Below are positions 43,201-52,370 of a stretch of DNA of 64,000 nucleotides, piece by piece. Source of the DNA: Mycobacterium sp. 4858. GTDB taxonomy: Bacteria; Actinomycetota; Actinomycetes; Mycobacteriales; Mycobacteriaceae. The stretch spans positions 1,724,715 to 1,788,714 of the forward strand of contig NZ_LT968775.1 of the NCBI RefSeq assembly GCF_900240975.1. The letters run 5' to 3'. Within the stretch, counting starts at the first letter, position 1. The number at the start of each line of letters is the position of its first letter. The position numbers and the translations under genes were made by a program. Under the pieces are notes generated by a model, which was not told the origin of the DNA, searched no databases, and saw only the letters and a program-made list of their open reading frames with translations.

Positions 43201-46200
43201 GACCTGTTCGCGAATCAGCGTGGCGTGCAGCTCTTCTGGCGAGCGGACCACCGCGTCGGGCACGATGACCAGCCGGACGCCGCGCAGCAGCGACCCGAAG
43301 ATCTCCCAGACCGAGAAGTCGAAGGCCAGCGAGTGGCATTGCGACCACACCCGACCCAGCGCCAGTTCACGGTTCACCGACTCCAGCAGCTGGGTGACGT
43401 TGCGGTGCGGCACGGCGACACCCTTGGGGACCCCGGTGGTGCCGGAGGTGTAGATGACGTAGGCGATGTCCTCCGGCGACGGCGCCGGGAGCCCGTCGCC
43501 GGGCTGCGCCTCGGCGGCGGGGTCGTCGATATCGACGACGGCGAGGTCGAACCCCTCGAGCCGGGCCCGCAACTCGGGGGTGACGATCGCGGCGATCGGC
43601 GCGGCGTCGGTGAGCATGAATTCGATGCGTGCCGCCGGCAGGGCCGGGTCGATGGGCAGGTAGGCCGCCCCGCTCTTGAGCACCGCCAGGATCGCCACCA
43701 CGGCCTGAGCCGACCGCTCGGCCAACACCGCCACACACTCCCCCGGCCCGGCACCATACTCAACAAGCAAGCGCCCCAACCGAGTCGACCACTCATCAAC
43801 CTCCCGATACGTCCACGACCACTCCCCCTCGGTGATCGCCACCGCCTCCGGCGCACGCCCCACCTGCGCGCCGAACAACCCCGGAATCGAGAACCCCGTC
43901 GACACCGGAGCGCTCAGCGCCCCCCGATTGCCCAACTCGTCGAGCCGCGCACGCTCGGACTCCTCCAGCACATCGATCGACGACAACCGCCGCCCCGGAT
44001 CGGCCACCATGGCCACCAACACCCGATACACCTGCTCGACCACCGCCTCCACCCGAGCGGTGTTGAACACATCGGTACGAAACTCCACCGCCCCACCAAT
44101 CCCGGCGGGCCGACCATCCTCACCCCAACGCTCAGCCAACGAAAACACCAAATCCATTCGCGCGACATGGGTGTCCACCGGCACCGGGGTGACCTCGACG
44201 TCGCCCAGCGCCAGTCCCGCGGCGGGCCCGCTGTGTTGCCAGGGCAGGTTCTGCCAGGCGAGGACGACTTGGATCAGGGGGTGGTGGCTGAGGCTGCGGG
44301 TGGGGTGTAGCCGCTCGACGAGGAGTTCGAAGGGTACGTCTTGGTGTTCATAGGCGGCCAGGCTGCGTTGTTGCACGTGTGCCACGAGCTCAGCCACGGT
44401 CGGATTTCCAGCCAGGTCGGTGCGCAAGACCAGCGTGTTGACGAAAAATCCGACCAACTCATCAAGCGCAGGATCACGACGCCCGGCGATCGGAAAACCC
44501 ACCGCCACATCCGAAGTCGCACCCAGCTTGCCCAAAACCACCGCCAACGCGGCCTGGACCACCATGAAACTGGTTGCATTATGCTCACTCGCCACCTCAC
44601 TTACTCGCTGTTGCAATTGCGCGGGCCACTCCACGCTCACCCGCGCACCCCGATAATCGGCCACCAACGGATAGGGCCGATCGGTCGGCAACTCCAGCCG
44701 CTCCGCCATCCCCGCCAACGCGTCCTGCCAATACGCCAACTGCCCCGCGATCGCACTACGCGGATCATCCAAATCCCCGAACTGCGCCCGCTGCCACAAC
44801 GTGTAATCCACGTACTGCACCGCCAGCGGCGCCCAAGCGGGCGCCTCACCACCACACCGGCTGGCATACGCCACCCCCAAATCACGCACCAACGGCGTGA
44901 TCGACCACCCATCAGCGGCAATATGATGAGCCACCGCCACCAACACATGCTCACCCTCCGCGACCCGGAAAAGGGTTGCTCGCAAAGGAATCTCGACGGT
45001 CAGGTCGAACGAGTAGCGCGCCGCCCGCTCAACGGCCTCCGCTAACCGGGCTTCCGGCCAGCCGCCGGCATCGACGACGTGCCAGCCGAAATCGAAATGT
45101 CCGACCGGGACGACCACTTGTTGCGGGGTCCCGTCGGGCGCGACGAAGATCGTGCGAAGACTTTCATGCCGGCCCACCACGTCGGCGAGCGCCGTCCCGA
45201 GGACGTCGGCATCAAGCCGCCCGCGCAAGCGCAAGGCCACGGCCATGTTGTGCACCGGGGACGACCCGTGCAGCTGGTCGAGGAACCACAACCGGGACTG
45301 GGCAAAGGACAGCGGCACCACCGCCGGCCGCGCCCCGGCACCCACCCGCGGAAGCCGGCCCTCTCCCTCGTCCAGGCGGGGCACCAGCAGGCTAATGGTC
45401 GGCGCCTCGAACAACGCCCGCACCGAAAGGTTGGCGTCCAGAGCGGCGTTCACCGCGGCGACCAGGCGCATGGCCGACAGCGAATCCCCGCCCAGCTCGA
45501 AGAAGGAGTCATCGACCCCGACCCGGGCAACGCCCAGAACCTTGGCGTAGATGCCGGCCAGGACCTGTTCGGTGAGGGTGGCGGGGGCACGATAGCCACG
45601 GCCGGCGTATTCCGGTGCGGGCAGCGCGTGGGTGTCGAGTTTGCCGTTGAGGGTCAGGGGCAGGGCGGGCAGGCGGACGATGGCGACCGGGATCATGTAG
45701 GCGGGGAGCCGCTCGCCCAGGGCGGTGCGCACAAGGTCGGGCTCCGCGGTGCCGGTCAGGTAGGCGACCAGGCGCTTGTCGCCGGGGTTGTCCTCACGCA
45801 CGATCACCGCCGCCTGGTCGACCCCGGCCAAATCCGTTAGCGCTGTCTGGATTTCACCCGGCTCGATGCGATAGCCGCGGACCTTGACCTGCTCATCGGT
45901 GCGCCCGACATACCGCAGGTGCCCGTCGGGGCCCCACCAGACCAGATCGCCCGTCCGATACATCCGCTGCCCCGCCCCACCGAACGGGCACGCCACGAAC
46001 CGCGAACCCGTCAGCCCCGCACCCAATGAGCCAGTGCGCCAATCGGTTCGATGCCTCATCCACCTCGCGGTACGACCAGGACCGCTGCCCGCACGAAACG
46101 GCGGGAGCCTCGGGCGTGCGAGCCGCCTGAGCCGCGAACAGCTCAGGAATCGACACCGCCGGCGGCCCATCCGGGCCCAGGGCGGGCCGATTGCCCCACT

Positions 46201-46263
46201 CGTCCAGGCGCACCCGCTCGGTCTCGTCGAGCACGTCGATGGACCGCAACCGCCGCGTCGCAT
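23737..46263 (-). CDS. Giant NRPS (main open frame): end of module 1 to module 7, terminal reductase
   Basis: One frame of up to 7508 codons. Real homology begins near 46025, inside a broken first A domain; residues upstream of that are an out-of-frame reading. Order: A1 remnant-PCP1, C2-A2-PCP2, C3-A3-PCP3, C4-A4-PCP4-E4, C5-A5-PCP5, C6-A6-PCP6, C7-A7-PCP7-R. Condensation motifs are [10 protein letters not shown] (C2-C4, C6, C7) and HHIVMDGW (C5); carrier motifs are LGGDSL or, before the E domain, LGGDSI. The C-terminus [14 protein letters not shown] with YGTSK is a thioester reductase, so the product leaves as an aldehyde or alcohol. No methyltransferase or thioesterase domain is seen. Module 1's first half lies in the other frame (47521-46025). 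The enzyme is not a known lipopeptide synthetase that I recognise, and the product is undetermined. Confidence 0.85.
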   Translation of the reverse strand: MRRGGCGPSTCSTRPSGCAWTSGAIGPPWARMGRRRCRFLSCSRLRRLARPRLPPFRAGSGPGRTARWMRHRTDWRTGSLGAGLTGSRFVACPFGGAGQRMYRTGDLVWWGPDGHLRYVGRTDEQVKVRGYRIEPGEIQTALTDLAGVDQAAVIVREDNPGDKRLVAYLTGTAEPDLVRTALGERLPAYMIPVAIVRLPALPLTLNGKLDTHALPAPEYAGRGYRAPATLTEQVLAGIYAKVLGVARVGVDDSFFELGGDSLSAMRLVAAVNAALDANLSVRALFEAPTISLLVPRLDEGEGRLPRVGAGARPAVVPLSFAQSRLWFLDQLHGSSPVHNMAVALRLRGRLDADVLGTALADVVGRHESLRTIFVAPDGTPQQVVVPVGHFDFGWHVVDAGGWPEARLAEAVERAARYSFDLTVEIPLRATLFRVAEGEHVLVAVAHHIAADGWSITPLVRDLGVAYASRCGGEAPAWAPLAVQYVDYTLWQRAQFGDLDDPRSAIAGQLAYWQDALAGMAERLELPTDRPYPLVADYRGARVSVEWPAQLQQRVSEVASEHNATSFMVVQAALAVVLGKLGATSDVAVGFPIAGRRDPALDELVGFFVNTLVLRTDLAGNPTVAELVAHVQQRSLAAYEHQDVPFELLVERLHPTRSLSHHPLIQVVLAWQNLPWQHSGPAAGLALGDVEVTPVPVDTHVARMDLVFSLAERWGEDGRPAGIGGAVEFRTDVFNTARVEAVVEQVYRVLVAMVADPGRRLSSIDVLEESERARLDELGNRGALSAPVSTGFSIPGLFGAQVGRAPEAVAITEGEWSWTYREVDEWSTRLGRLLVEYGAGPGECVAVLAERSAQAVVAILAVLKSGAAYLPIDPALPAARIEFMLTDAAPIAAIVTPELRARLEGFDLAVVDIDDPAAEAQPGDGLPAPSPEDIAYVIYTSGTTGVPKGVAVPHRNVTQLLESVNRELALGRVWSQCHSLAFDFSVWEIFGSLLRGVRLVIVPDAVVRSPEELHATLIREQVSVLSQTPSAFYALSPALGGQLKLRTVVFGGEALEPQRLGGWLHHRPGVPRLINMYGITETTVHASFRKIGDGDVATGVSPIGVPLAHLGFFVLDGWLNPVPGGVMGELYVAGQGVAYGYVGRAGLTASRFVACPFGEPGQRMYRTGDLVRWGADGQLQYLGRADEQVKIRGYRIELGEIRTALTGLDGVEQAAVVAREDRPGDKRIIAYLTGTADPAEIRTRLADLLPSYMLPAAVVALDELPLTINGKLDIRALPAPDYQESGEYRPPATPVEEILAGIYARVLGLQRVGVEESFFDLGGDSLSAMRLVAAVTPRLGAPLQVRTLFEAPTIRELAQRLGAGEGRPARIVAGARPAVVPLSFAQSRLWFTDQLQGPSPVYNLAAAIQLDGALDVEALGAALGDVVTRHESLRTVFAAPQGTPRQVVVPAERADFGWRVVDAAEWSAGRLDEAIETAARHTFDLAAEIPMRAWLFRVAPDRHVLVAVVHHIAADGSSLTPLVRDLGVAYSSRCAGEAPAWAPLSVQYVDYTLWQQASLGALDDPGSPIAGQLRYWQEALAELPERLALPTDRPYPPVADHRGARVAVKWPPELQQRVREVAREHNATSFMVLQAALAVLLAKVGATSDVAVGFPIAGRRDQALEELVGFFVNTLVLRVDLAGNPTLAEVLAQVRQRSLAAYEHQDVPFEALVERLNPTRSLTHHPLVQVMLTWQNDGPAELVLGDLRATSLPLDMHTARMDLVFSLAERWTDDGQPAGIGGAVEFRTDVFDAGSVATLIDRLQRVLVSLTTDATRSLSDVDVLDEAEHARLRALGNDEVLTEVWGPASIPVLFAGQVARRPEAAAVTFEGRSVTYRELDEASNRLAHLLIGRGAGPGEAVALLFGRSAEAIVAILGVLKSGAAYLPIDPALPGARIEFMLTDTAPVAAVTTAELAERLDGCGVAIVDVRDPALAHQPVTAPPGPDPEDVAHIIYTSGTTGVPKGVAVSHANVTRLFEAPAVGVALAPGQVWTQFHSYAFDYSVWEIWGALLHGGRLVVVSEAVARSPKDFHALLVAEKGSVLSQTPAAVRMLSPQGLEGTALVIGGEPVPAEVVDRWASGRAMMNVYGPTESAIFASMSRPLAVKSGAPPIGSAVPGAALFVLDGWLRPVPVGVVGELYVAGRGVGLGYVRRAGLSASRFVACPFGAPGQRMYRTGDLVCWGPDGQLRYVGRADEQVKIRGYRIEVGEIRSALAALDGVEDAVVVVREDRPGDKRLVGYLTGTAEPAALRAALAERLPGYMVPAALVTLDTLPVTLNGKLDTRALPEPEYTETDHYRPPASAVEEILAGIYAQVLGLERVGVDQSFFELGGDSLSAMRAIAAINSGFDSALSVRALFEAPTVAQLAPRMGLGGGALAPLVAGKRPATLPLSFAQSRLWFLDQLNGPSPVYNMAAALRLAGPLDTDALRAALNDVVGRHESLRTIFVAPQGTPRQIVLSAEQARVRCDVVEADGWPASRLEGAIDAAAHHSFDLSTEIPLRAKVFRVGEGEHVLVAVAHHIAADGWSITPLVRDLGVAYASRCGGEAPAWAPLAVQYVDYTLWQRARFGDLDDPRSAIAGQLAYWQDALAGMAERLELPTDRSYPLVADYRGARVSVEWPAQLQQRVRELAGGHGATSFMVVQAALAVVLGKLGATSDVAVGFPIAGRRDPALDELVGFFVNTLVLRTDLSGNPTVAELVAQVQQRSLAAYEHQDVPFELLVERLRPTRSLSHHPLIQVVLAWQNVDVADLTLGDLHVTPLPTDTRSARMDLVFSLAERWGEDGRPAGIGGAVEFRTDVFNTARVEAVVAQVYRVLVAMVADPGRRLSSIDVLEESERARLDELGNRGALSAPVSTGFSIPGLFGAQVGRAPEAVAITEGERSWTYREVDEWSTRLGRLLVEYGAGPGECVAVLAERSAQAVVAILAVLKAGAAYLPIDPALPAARIEFMLTDAIPVAAVTTAGVRSRLDDSDVAVIDFDDPELATQRSCAPPPPDPGDIAYVIYTSGTTGVPKGVAVTHHNVTQLLQSAEEELALGRVWSQCHSLAFDFSVWEIFGSLLRGARLVIVPDAVVRSPEELHATLIREQVSVLSHTPSAVAALSPHGLESVTTLVMGGEPCPHEVVDRWAPGRVMVNQYGPTETTMYAAMTPPLTAETGAPPIGSPVPGAALFVLDAWLRPAPVGVVGELYVAGQGVACGYLGRSGLTSSRFVACPFGEPGQRMYRTGDLACWRADGQLQYLGRIDDQVKIRGYRIELGEIRTALAGLAGVGRTAVVVREDRPGDKRLIAYITGTADPADIRTRLAGRLPTYMVPAAVVAVDVIPLTVNGKLDIRALPAPDYQSTEQYRAPGDAVEEILAGIYAQVLGVERVGIDDSFFDLGGDSILSMQVVARARAAGVLFRPRDVFVEQTVARLARVAGVATGDDATDDGIGPVVATPIMRWLQQIDGPVDQFNQTIVVQAPTGVTHDDVVVLLQALIDRHPMLRLCVDDDGAGGWSLHAPEPGAVDARSCLHVVDALSEEAVLAARSRLDPAAGGMLRAVWAEPPGRVALIVHHLAVDGVSWRILLEDVNIAWAQQRTGQPIALPPGGTSFARWSAMLQEHARRPEVVDRAGAWRDVAAAPAPLPAVRPGADTYETAGQLSVSLDADTTQMLLGAVPAAFHAGVQDILVVALGLAINEFLGTGAPLRIDVEGHGRDEDVGPHVDLSRTVGWFTAKYPVALQLGAPHWPKVKAGEPELGALVKDAKEQLRAQPDGPTYGLLRYLNPEVGLEDPDPVIGFNYLGRLGGTAELSDELWRPDPDSQSLTAAAAALPMPLGHTLELNAGAMETANGSRLQANWTWALSALTREQVGRLSQLWCDALAGICAHVRNGGGGLTPSDIAPARLSQQQIDELCRQYPVADVLPLTPLQRGLLFHAGAGLDPADDVYAVQLDITVCGPLDSQRLREAVGGVLSRHPNLMARFCEAFEEPVQIIPADPAVAWRYVQLDADDADPDEQVAQLCAAERAAVCDLAARPAFRTALVRTAKDRHRFVLTVHHIVMDGWSLPIVLQEIFAGYYRERLPPAAPYRSYLTWLAGRDLAAARAAWRHVLDGVDTPTLVRPPGPAGRRGVATFTVPADTTRALSGLARASHTTVSTVLQAAWAQQLAWLTGHDDVVFGAVVSGRPTEVPGAESMVGLLINTVPVRATITAAQTVAGLLEQLRRAHNQTLDHEHLALAEIHRATGHDQLFDTLFVYENYPIDTAALAGAHEVTVTEFTSREFNHYPLSVQAVPGDELGLRVEFDTDVFDAAGIETLIERFRRVLVAMTADPDRPLSDIDSPEEPEHTVAWGNRAVLAEPVTGRSIPEMFAAHVARAPEAVALSFEGRSMTYRELDEAANRVARLLAAHGAAPGTFVALLFSRSADAVVAILAALKAGAAYLPIDPGLPAARIGFMIADAAPIVAVTTADLRSRLVGSGVPIIDVHDPPADTGSATVLTAPAPEDIAYLIYTSGTTGVPKGVAVTHHNVTQLMTSLHAPLPAAGVWSHCHSLSFDVSVQEIFGALLDGGRLVVAPEAVVRAPEELRALLIRERVNILSQTPSEAGTLSTEGLDAVAMVIGGEPCPPELVDRWAPGRVMVNAYGPTETTVDAAISAPLTPGAGAPIGSPVSGAALVVLDRWLRPVPAGVVGELYVAGRGVACGYLGRSGLTASRFVACPFGGTGTRMYRTGDLVRWGADGQLRYVRRADDQVKIRGHRIELGEIHAALLTFEGVQQAAVVAREGRLVGYVTGTVEPAGIRAALAERLPPYMVPAAVVVVDAIPLTLNGKLDKRALPAPEYHDAESYRAPATPVEEILAEIYARVLGLARVGVEESFFDLGGDSLAAMRLVAAVNAALDTHLSVRAVFEAPTVRRLAPLVGPGGDGPARVMAGVRPAVLPLSFAQSRLWFIDQLHGPSPAYNMAAALRLRGQLDCAALRAALADVLARHESLRTVFVAAEGTPQQVVLPPEHADARWEVVDAAEWSPARLEQAVRAAAGRPFDLVAEIPLRAELFRIAEDEHVLVAVVHHIAADGWSLTPLVRDLGVAYASRCAGRAPGWAPLPVQYADYALWQRSRFGELDDPDSPIAGQLRYWQDALAGMPERLELPTDRPYPTVADQRGASVSVEWPADLQDRVRELARANNATSFMVIQAALAVLLAKLTASSDVAVGFPIAGRRDPALDDVVGFFVNTLVLRVELSGDPSIADLLAQVRRRSLAAYEHQDVPFEVLVERMNPTRSLGHHPLVQVMLAWQNTGPAELALGNLQVTALPVDTGTARTDLLFSLAERWTADGRSAGIGGAVEFRTDVFDPAPVTTLLARLRRVLEAMPADPARRLSSVDVLDQAERARLEVIGNHAALSRPGPAARSIPETFATQVDRAPDAVAISCGGRGLTYREVDDKANRLAHRLVEVGAGPGERVALLMPRTAEAVVAILAVLKAGAAYVPVDPGLPAARIGFVLHDAAPVAVITTAGLRSRLDGCDLPVIDAHDDDDVDARPAGPLPAAAPDDIAYVIYTSGTTGTPKGAAVTHRSVIELLDSLDAELELGTVWTLCHSLAFDFSVWEMFGALLRGGRLVVVPDAVVRSPEDLHALLVREQVSVLSQTPSAFYALQTADALAPELGRQLKLQTLVFGGEALEPRRLATWLDGHPGRPRIVNMYGTTETTVHASFREIVLGDVDGGGSPIGIPLAHLAFLVLDNWLRPVPAGVVGELYVAGRALASGYVGRPALTASRFVPCPSGPPGRRMYRTGDLVRWGADGQLQYLGRSDDQVKIRGYRIELGEIHAALSGLDGVRQAAVIAREDRPGDRRLVGYVAGHADPAGVRAALAERLPAYMVPAAIVVVDAIPLTVNGKLDTRALPPPDYRDPGRYRAPATPTEEILAAIYAQVLGLDRVGVDDSFFDLGGDSLAATRLIAAVNAGLGAHLGVRSLFEAPTIHQLAPRLGDDGAGRTPLTAIERPAVIPLSFAQSRLWFLDQLQGPSAVYNMAAALRLDGRVDADAFHAALGDVVARHESLRTVFIAAEGTPQQVVMTPEEADVRCDVVDATAWPQDRLTEAVETVAHYAFDLGAEIPLRAWLFRTDAEEHVLVTVLHHIAADGLSLTPLVRDLGVAYAGRCAGQAPQWRPPAVQYADFALWQRAHLGDPDDPESPIAGQLRFWEHTLAGMPERLVLPTDRPYPLVADHRGATVGVRWPAELQQRVREAARAHKATSFMVVQAALAVLLSTLSGSSEVAVGFPIAGRRDPSLDGVVGFFVNTLVLRTDLGGDPTVAQLLAQVRGRSLAAYEHQDVPFEVLVERLRPTRSLSHHPLVQVMLAWQNNDPTELSLGDLHVTPLPVDTHTARMDLTFSLAEHFSDTGEPAGIGGQVEFRTDVFDTGTIETLVKRLHQVLLAVTADPARPLSSIDVLDDDERARLDEWGNRAVSTRTVTWPSILEAFAAHVGRAPDAVAVRCGDRTLTYRELDRAANRLAHLLVDRGAGPGECVALLADRSAEAVVAILAVLKTGAAYLPIDPGLPAARIEFVLADAAPVVALTTAGLRSRLDGFDRPVVDVEDPALHARPASAPSATPTADDVAYIIYTSGTTGTPKGVAVTHRNVTQLFTPLDAPLPAGGVWAQSHSLVFDVSVWEIFGALLHGGRVLVVPDATARSPEDLHALLTAENVSVLTQTPSEAGILAPEGLDSAALVVAGEACPEEVVDRWAPGRTMLNVYGPTETTMCVAISAPLVPESGTPPIGSPVPGAALFVLDGRLRPAPTGVIGELYVTGAGLTYGYVRRAGLTASRFVACPFGVPGQRMYRTGDLVRWGADGQLQYLGRVDEQVKIRGHRVELGEVRAALAALAGVEQAAVIAREDRPGDRRLVGYITGTADPAALRAALADRLPAYMVPAAVLAVDALPLTVNGKLDTRALPAPEYTDRDRYRPPATPVEETLADIYAQVLGVQRVGVEDSFFDLGGDSLSAMRLVAAIHTTLGIHLPVRAVFDAPSVRNLSQQFDSYAQDFAAAPKIGPSFASVHGRDATEVYASDLMLEKFIDAGTLGGAPSLPGPSAQVRTVLLTGATGFLGRYLALQWLEQLELVDGKLVCLVRAGSDEEARQRLEKTFDSGDPKLLRYFQELAADHLEVIAGDKGAANLGLDEPTWQRLADSVDLIVDSAALVNGVLPYSELFGPNVAGTAELIRLALTTKLKPYTYVSTANVGDGVEPAAFTEDADIRVISPARTIDGSYANGYGTSKWAGEVLLREAHDLCGLPVSVFRCDLLLADVTYAGQLNLSDMFTRMVLSIAATGVAPRSFYRLDAEGNRQRAHFDALPVGFVAEAITALGAQVMEGFETYHVMNPHDDGIGIDEYVDWLVEAGYPIERIDDFGEWLQRFEAALRELPERQRQHSVLPLLPSPGTQQVEPGEPGRGSLAPTDRFRAAVREAKIGPDSDDPDIPRVSAPVIVKYVTDLQLLGLL
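28290..31440 (-). other. NRPS module 6 (C-A-PCP), predicted Thr
   Basis: C6 about 31430-30050, A6 about 30000-28500, PCP6 near 28375. Code by eye DFWSVGMVHK, close to the threonine code DFWNIGMVHK. The end of this module is duplicated at 1-327. Confidence 0.7.
31480..34500 (-). other. NRPS module 5 (DCL-type C-A-PCP)
   Basis: C5 (about 34500-33190) is of a distinct type ([28 protein letters not shown]), identical in style to C domains that follow E domains in Mps1/Mps2, so it should accept a D-residue donor. A5 about 33120-31690, PCP5 near 31570. Code by eye DVQSVGAVDK; amino acid not predicted. Confidence 0.7.
37285..37839 (-). repeat. Near-identical repeat in module 4, partner at 43603-44157
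   Basis: About 555 bp match the partner at a constant offset of 6318 bp with only a few mismatches seen. It covers the end of C4 and the start of A4. Confidence 0.85.
37912..38622 (-). repeat. Near-identical repeat in C4, partner at 44248-44958
   Basis: About 710 bp at a constant offset of 6336 bp, with a short divergent patch near 38240-38280. The 18-bp change in offset from the neighbouring repeat is a six-codon indel. Confidence 0.82.
39050..42150 (-). other. NRPS module 3 (C-A-PCP)
   Basis: C3 about 42150-40790 ([11 protein letters not shown]), A3 about 40720-39290, PCP3 near 39150. Code by eye DYWSVGVIFK; amino acid not predicted. Much of A3 (about 39460-40720) uses T- and G-ending codons unlike its flanks. 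Confidence 0.7.
43603..44157 (-). repeat. Near-identical repeat in module 2, partner at 37285-37839
   Basis: Covers the end of C2 and the start of A2. Sequence on both sides diverges at once, as at gene-conversion tract edges. Confidence 0.85.
44248..44958 (-). repeat. Near-identical repeat in C2, partner at 37912-38622
   Basis: Matches C4 through the [12 protein letters not shown] region. It ends exactly where the two genes diverge, at 44958/38622. Confidence 0.82.
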
Positions 46264-47521
46264 CCGACGTCAACGCCACCAACACCCGCTCCAGGCGGCC
46301 CGCCAGATAGGAGACGCCGAGGCTGGCGAACGGCTCCCACGCGCCCGCCGTACTGAGGAACAGCTGGTCGCCGTCGGTGGAAAAGATCAAACCGAAACCA
46401 GTTGCCTGCCCCGAGTTGGTGTACGACGCCGAGGCTGTGACGCCGCCGAAGGGCAGGGTGAACGCGGACGGGAGAAAATTGACGCTCACCCGTTCGGGCG
46501 GCCCCGCCGAGCCGCGGGTTTTGCGTTCCAGCGCTTGCACCGGAAAGCGTTGGTGCTCAACCGCTTCCCGGACCCGTGCATCCACGTGTCGGCAGAACTC
46601 GACGACGGTGAGCTCTGGCGAGACGCCCAGCACCAGCGGCACCACACCGGCGACCATGCCCGGCAGGGTCTTCGACTCCGGACGGACGCGCCTGTTGACG
46701 GGGAAGTCGAGCACCACCTCCGAGCCGTCTCCGCTCCACTCCCGCACCACCAGCGCGCACGCTGCCGTGATCACCGACGTCTGGGACACCCCCCACACCT
46801 GGGAGAACTTGTCGACCCGGCGAAGGATGCCGGCGTCCAACGCGACCGGCGCTGACGGCCACGGATCGCGCTCGCCCGTGGACCGCGGCGCCCGATGGTG
46901 GGCGGCGTCGTTCGCGGGCAGGTGCTGCGTCCAGTAGGCCTCGTCGTCCCGGTAATCGCCGGACGCCTCGTATCCGGACTCGCAGGCGATCAGATCCTGC
47001 AGCGAGCCGAAGACGGCCGGAGGGATAGGCGCGGCGGAGACGATGGCCGAGTAGATGGAGGCGATGCGGTGCCCGACGAGGGCGACACCGGTTCCGTCGA
47101 TGACGATGTGGTGGCAGCACGCGAACAGGTGAAATTGGTCGGCGCGGGTCTGGAAGAGGGCGAACCGGAACAGCGGGCCCGTGAGCGACATGGGCGTCCG
47201 CTGGATGGACAACGCCACCCGCCGGGCCTCCGTGACGGCATCGCGGGAGCCGGTGAGGTCATGGAACGCGAGCTCGACGTCGGGGTAGTCGACCGCCCGT
47301 TGGAAGACCTGGCCGTCCGCCTCGACGAACGACGCCCTGATGGGTTCGGCTTCTTCCAGCGCTTGTCGAATCGCCCACTTCAGGGCATCACGGTGAACCC
47401 TGCCGTTGATGGTGACGAAGAGGCCGATCTGCCACTCCGTGCCGGAGTGGCCGGTCTCCTGCGCGAGCCAGATGTCTAGTTGGCCGCGAGTAGGCGGAAG
47501 TGCCCAGTCACCAAGCTCCAT
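45893..47521 (-). CDS. NRPS N-terminal fragment: starter condensation domain and broken A1
   Basis: About 542 codons from ATG 47521 ([14 protein letters not shown]). The first about 430 residues are a starter-type condensation domain with [11 protein letters not shown] as the active site. No carrier or A domain precedes it, as expected for lipo-initiation, in which a fatty acyl group is placed on residue 1. Then comes the start of an adenylation domain ([28 protein letters not shown]). At about 46025 the A domain jumps to its late part ([15 protein letters not shown]), which continues in another frame; the last about 44 codons here are out-of-frame. The missing about 970 bp include the YTSGTTG loop and all specificity residues. 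In-frame alternatives start at TTG 47533. As shown, module 1 cannot activate an amino acid. Confidence 0.8.
   Translation of the reverse strand: MELGDWALPPTRGQLDIWLAQETGHSGTEWQIGLFVTINGRVHRDALKWAIRQALEEAEPIRASFVEADGQVFQRAVDYPDVELAFHDLTGSRDAVTEARRVALSIQRTPMSLTGPLFRFALFQTRADQFHLFACCHHIVIDGTGVALVGHRIASIYSAIVSAAPIPPAVFGSLQDLIACESGYEASGDYRDDEAYWTQHLPANDAAHHRAPRSTGERDPWPSAPVALDAGILRRVDKFSQVWGVSQTSVITAACALVVREWSGDGSEVVLDFPVNRRVRPESKTLPGMVAGVVPLVLGVSPELTVVEFCRHVDARVREAVEHQRFPVQALERKTRGSAGPPERVSVNFLPSAFTLPFGGVTASASYTNSGQATGFGLIFSTDGDQLFLSTAGAWEPFASLGVSYLAGRLERVLVALTSDATRRLRSIDVLDETERVRLDEWGNRPALGPDGPPAVSIPELFAAQAARTPEAPAVSCGQRSWSYREVDEASNRLAHWLIGCGADGFAVRGVPVRWGGAADVSDGRSGLVGPRRAPAVCRAHR
46015..46035 (-). 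other. Deletion and frameshift junction inside A1
   Basis: Left of the junction the frame reads [12 protein letters not shown]; right of it homology resumes in a different frame as [13 protein letters not shown]. The seven bases GCGGGGC are shared by what both parental sequences should contain here, so the join shows microhomology. Intact A domains in the same gene have about 325 residues between these points. Confidence 0.8.
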
Positions 47522-47533
47522 CCGACTTCCCAA

Positions 47534-47890
47534 CCATAGGGCTCACCCTTGAAACCCCCGGTTGCCGGCGCCGCTCGACCGAACTCCTCCGCAATGCCTG
47601 TTCGGTCCCGCTTGATGTAGTTGACACACGCGGCGTGGTCCGTGCCGGATCCTCGCCGCTGTTGCCGCTCGTCGCTAAGAAGGCTGATCTGCCGCTGTCG
47701 CCATGGAGCGAGCCGACCCCAGTATCTCCGTCAACTTAGTCAACATAGGTGCAACAGTCCGAAAGGTTAACGGAAGATCACGATCAAGCGCTAGGGGTTT
47801 CTAAAAACTCCCAGGAACCCGTCAGACATCCAGGGAAGTGGTCGCAAAAGATACGAGAAGGATGTTTCCGGCCCCCAAACCGACCCGACG
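47534..47890. other. Intergenic region upstream of the giant NRPS
   Basis: About 357 bp, less GC-rich than its flanks, which should contain the promoter of the giant NRPS. A direct repeat GTCAAC-TTA-GTCAAC lies at 47730-47744 (TTGAC twice on the coding strand), but no -10 box stands at the right distance from either copy. No gene is seen. Confidence 0.5.
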
Positions 47891-47922
47891 AATTGGGACG
47901 GCCGCGCGGGGCCGTCCCAATT
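47891..47922 (-). terminator. Strong terminator hairpin after mps2
   Basis: Perfect 12-bp arms AATTGGGACGGC and GCCGTCCCAATT (47891-47902, 47911-47922) with an 8-nt loop, 15 bp beyond the mps2 stop. It separates the mps transcript from the giant NRPS transcript. Confidence 0.85.
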
Positions 47923-47936
47923 CGAGGTGTGCGTGG

Positions 47937-49160
47937 TTAGAGCAGGCCGAGCAGCTGCAGGTCGGTGACGTACTTGACGATCACCGGCGCCGTGATGTGC
48001 GGAATGTCGTTGTCGGCGCCGATCTTGGCTTCCTGCACCGCGGCGCGGAAGCGGTCGGTCGGGGCGAACGACCCGTGGGCCGGCTCCGGCGCCTGCAGCT
48101 GGTTGTAGCCCGGCACCTGCAGCATCTGCAGGACCGAGTGCTTGCGCTGGTGCTCCGGCAGTTCGCGCAGGGCGGCCTCGAACCGCTGCAGCCACTCGCC
48201 GAAGTCGTCGATGCGCTCGATCGGGTAGCCGGCCTCGATCAGCCAGTCGACGTACTCGTCGATGCCGATCCCGTCGTCGTGCGGGTTCATCACGTGATAG
48301 GTCTCGAACCCTTGCATCACCTGGGCGCCCAGCGTGGTGACCGCCTCGGCGACGAACTCCACCGGCAGCGCATCGAAGTGCGCCCGCTGCCGGTTGCCCT
48401 CGGCATCCAGCTGATAGAACGAGCGCGGCGCGATGCCGGTGGCCACCAGGCTCAGCACCATCCGGGTGAACATGTCCGACAGGTTGAACTGGCCGGCGTA
48501 GCTGGTGTCGGACAGGATCATGTCGGAGCGGAACACCGAGACCGGCAGCCCGCACATGTCGTGGGCCTCGCGCAGCAACACCTCGCCGGCCCACTTGCTG
48601 TTGCCGTAGCCGTTGGCGTAGCTGCCGTCGATCTTGCGGATGGGGCTGATGACGCGGATGTCGGCGTCCTCGGTGAATGCCGCCGGGTCGATCTGGCGGC
48701 CGACGTCGGAGGTGGACACGTAGGCGTACGGCTTCAGCTTGCTCGTCAGGGCCACCCGGATCAGCTCGGCGGTGCCGGCGACGTTGGGAGCGAACAGCTC
48801 GCTGTAGGGCAGCACGCCGTTGACCAGGGCCGCCGAGTCCACAATCAGGTCGACGGTGTCGGCCAGCCGTTGCCACGTCGGCTCATCCAGGCCCAGGTTC
48901 GCGGCACCCTTGTCGCCCGCGATGACCTCCAGGTGATCGGCGGCCAACTCCTGGAAATACCGCAGCAACTTCGGGTCACCGCTGTCGAAGGTCTTCTCCA
49001 GCCGCTGACGCGCCTCCTCGTCCGAGCCGGCCCGCACCAGGCAGATCAGCTTGCCGTCCACCAGCTCCAGCTGCTCCAGCCACTGCAGGGCCAGGTAACG
49101 GCCCAAGAAACCGGTCGCCCCGGTCAACAGGACCGTCCGCACCTCCGAGCTCGGGCCGGG
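47937..49160 (-). repeat. Reductase-domain direct repeat, partner at 23737-24955
   Basis: This is the Mps2 copy. Recombination with the partner would remove about 24.2 kb containing the giant NRPS. Confidence 0.85.
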
Positions 49161-52100
49161 CAGCGACGGTGCGCCGCCCAGCGTCGCCGCGTCGATGAAC
49201 TTCTCCAGCGTCAGATCGCTCGCGTAGATCTGGGTGGCGTCGCGACCATGCACCGAGGCGAAGCTGGCCTCCCCACCCTCGGCTTCGTCCGCGCCGCTGG
49301 CGTCGTGCTCCGCCCGTTGGCCGAGGCGGCGCACCGTCGGCGCCTCGAACAAGGTGCGCACCGAGAGGTTGGCGTCGAGGGCTGTGTTGATCTCGGCGAT
49401 CACCCGCATGGCGGACAGCGAGTCACCGCCGAGGTCGAAGAACGAGTCCTCGACCGAAACCCGCTGCAGCCCAAGGACGTTGGCGTAGATCTCGGCGAGG
49501 GTCTCTTCCACGGGGGTGGCCGGGGCGCGGTATTCGCCGCCGGTCTTCTGGTACTCGGGGGCGGGCAGGGCCCGCTTGTCGAGCTTGCCGTTGACGGTCA
49601 ACGGCAGCGCGTCCAACACCACCACCGCAACCGGCACCATGTACGCCGGCAGCCTTTCGCCCAACTGGGCCCGGATCTCGGCCGGGTCGGCGGTGCCGGT
49701 GATGTAGCCGACCAACCGCTTGTCGCCGGGGCGGTCCTCGCGGGCGATCACCGCCGCCTGCTCCACCCCGTCCAAACCGGCCAGGGCCGCCTGGATTTCG
49801 CCGAGCTCGATGCGGTAGCCACGGATCTTGACCTGCTCGTCGACCCGGCCCAGGTACTGCAGCTGGCCGTCGACGCCCCAGCGCACCAGGTCCCCGGTGC
49901 GATACATGCGCGCACCTGGCGCCCCGAACGGGCACGCCACGAACCGCGAGGCCGTCAGGCCAGAGCGGCGCGCATAACCGGCCGCCACACCACGACCGGC
50001 GATGTAGAGCTCGCCGACGACGCCCTGCGGCGCCGGACGCAGCCACCTGTCCAGCACGAACAGCGCCGCCCCCGGGACCGGGGAGCCGATCGGGGCTCCC
50101 GTGTCCGGGTTCAGCGGCGCGCTCATCGCCGCGTACACCGTGCCCTCGGTAGGGCCGTAGGCGTTGATCATCACCCGGCCCGGCGCCCACCGGTCCACCA
50201 CCTCGGGCGGGCAGGCCTCCCCGGCGACCACCAGTGCCGTCGCTTCCAGCCCCTCGGGCGAGAGCATCCCCACGGCCGACGGGGTCTGGCTGAGCACCGT
50301 CACGCTCTCCGCGACCAACAGGGCGTGCAGGTCCTTCGGGGAGCCGGCCACGGACTCGGGCACCACGACCAGCCGGCCGCCGTGCAACAGCGCGCCGAAG
50401 ATCTCGTGCACCGAGACGTCGAACACCAGCGAATGCCACTGCGCCCACACGCCCGGGGCCGGCAGGTCGGCGTGCAGCTTCTCCAGCAGTTGGGTGGCGT
50501 TGAGGTGGGTGACTGCCACACCTTTCGGGACACCCGTGGTGCCCGACGTGTAGATCAGGTACGCGATGTCCGCGGCCGTCGGTGCCGGTAGCGCCGTGGC
50601 GGGCTGGGTGTCCACCGCCGGGTCGTTGACGTCGATGACCAGCAGGTCGGAGCCGTCCAGCCGCGACCGCAGGTCGGCGGTCGTCACGGCGGCGACCGGC
50701 GCGGCGTCGGTGAGCACGAACTCGATCCGCGCCGCCGGAACCGCCGGGTCGATCGGCAGGTAGGCCGCCCCCGTCTTGAGCACCGCCAGGATGGCGACGA
50801 TCGCCTCGGCCGAGCGGGAGAACAGCAGCGCCACGCTTTCGCCCGGGCCCGCGCCGTGCGCGGCGAGCAGGTGGGCCAACCGGTTCGCGGCCTCGTCCAG
50901 CTCGCGGTAGGTCATCGAGCGACCCTCGAACGTCAGCGCGACGGACTCCGGCACGCGGGCCACCTGCCTGGCGAACAGGGCCGGGATCGACTTCGCCGCC
51001 CGCACCGGCGCGGTCAGCACCGCCCGGTTGCCCCACTCGTCGAGGCGGGCGCGCTCGTCGCCGTCCAGCACATCCATGACCGAGAGCCGCTGGCTGGAGT
51101 CGGCGGTCATCGCCCCCAACACCCGCTGGAAGCGCTCGATCAGCGACTCGATCCCGGCGGTGTCGAAGACGCTGGTGTCGAACTCGACGCGCAGGCCCAG
51201 TTCACGGCCCGGCAGCGCCATCACCGAGAGCGGGTAGTGGTTGTATTCGCGGTTGGTGACATCGGTGATCGCCAGCTCGTGGAAGCCCAGCGGCACGCTG
51301 GTGTCGATCGGGTAGTTCTCGTACAGGAACAGGGTGTCGAACAGCACGTCGTGTCCCGTGACGCGGTGAATCTCGTTGAGCGCCAGGTGCTCGTGCTCGA
51401 TCGTGTCGTTATGGGCGCGCTGCAGTTGTTGCAGCAACTCGGCCACCGTCGTGCCCGCGCTGACGTTGGCGCGCACGGGCACCGTGTTGATCAGCAGGCC
51501 CACCATCGAGTCGGCGCCGACCAGATCGGCGGGCCGGCCCGACACCGCGGTGCCGAAGGCCACGTCGTGCTGGCCGGTCAACCTCATCAGCAGCTGCGCC
51601 CAGGCAGCCTGCAGCACGGTGTTGATCGTGGTGTGGCAGGACCGGGCCAACTCGCCCAGCGCGCGCGTCGTCTCCGCGGGCAGCCGGTACGACTCGACGC
51701 CGCGCCGACCCAGCCCCAGCCGGGCCGGCGGACCCACCAGCGTGGGGGTGTCGAAGCCGGCCATCACCTCGGCCCACGCCGCCCGGGCGGCCGTGCGGTC
51801 CTGGGCCGTCAGCCAGTTCAGGTAGCTGCGGTAGGACGCGGGCGCGGGCAACCGCTCGCCGTAGTAGCTGGTCAGGATCTCCCGCAGCATGATCGGCAGC
51901 GACCATCCGTCCATCACGATGTGATGGTTGGTCAGGACGAACCGGTGCCGGTTGTCGGCGGTGCGGATCAACGCGGCCCGGAACGCCGGCCGGTGGGCGA
52001 GGTCGCTGACCGCCGCGCGCTCGGCAGCGCAGAGCTGTTCGATCTTCTCCTCGGGGTCCAGGTCTTCCGAGCCGAGCTGGACGTAACGCCATGCCATCAC

Positions 52101-52370
52101 CGGGTCGGCAGGAATGACCTGAACCGGCTCGCCGAACTGCGGGCAGAACCGGGCCGCCAGGTTCGGATGCCGCTCGACGACGGTGTGGACGGCCTCACGC
52201 AACCGGTGCGCATCGAGGTCACCGGTCACGGTGATACCGAGCTGCACCGCATACACATCGTCGCCGAGGTCGTGCGCGAAGCTGGCGTGGAAGAGCAGCC
52301 CCTGCTGCAGCGGGGTCAACGGCAACACGTCGGCGACCGCGTACTGCTGGCACAAGTCGTCGAGCTGCTG
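47937..52370 (-). other. GPL NRPS module 4 (C-A-PCP-R), predicted Ala to alaninol
   Basis: C about 52370-51110, A about 50990-49570, PCP near 49430, R about 49160-47937. The DVHSVAAVYK code is inferred as Ala from its likeness to module 3 and from the known GPL product. Confidence 0.7.

Larger units (their letters stand above)
42190..45340 (-). other. NRPS module 2 (C-A-PCP), predicted Thr
   Basis: C2 about 45340-43960, A2 about 43875-42430, PCP2 near 42290. Code by eye DFWSVGMVHK, the same as module 6 and the second module of Mps1. Its C2/A2 DNA is nearly identical in long patches to C4/A4. Confidence 0.7.

Noticed and set aside
34500..44960. Long repeats considered as a CRISPR or tandem-repeat array
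   Set aside because: They are paralogous NRPS modules about 3 to 6 kb apart, with no short regular repeat and spacer pattern.
46015..46035. Homologous recombination between A domains as cause of the A1 loss
   Set aside because: Exchange between aligned modules would keep the reading frame and the A-domain order. Here the frame is shifted and the join has only about 7 bp in common.
23737..47521. Identification of the giant NRPS as PstA of the MAP lipopentapeptide
   Set aside because: It has seven modules rather than five, no N-methyltransferase domain and a reductase end, which do not fit a peptide with N-methyl-valine and a methyl ester.
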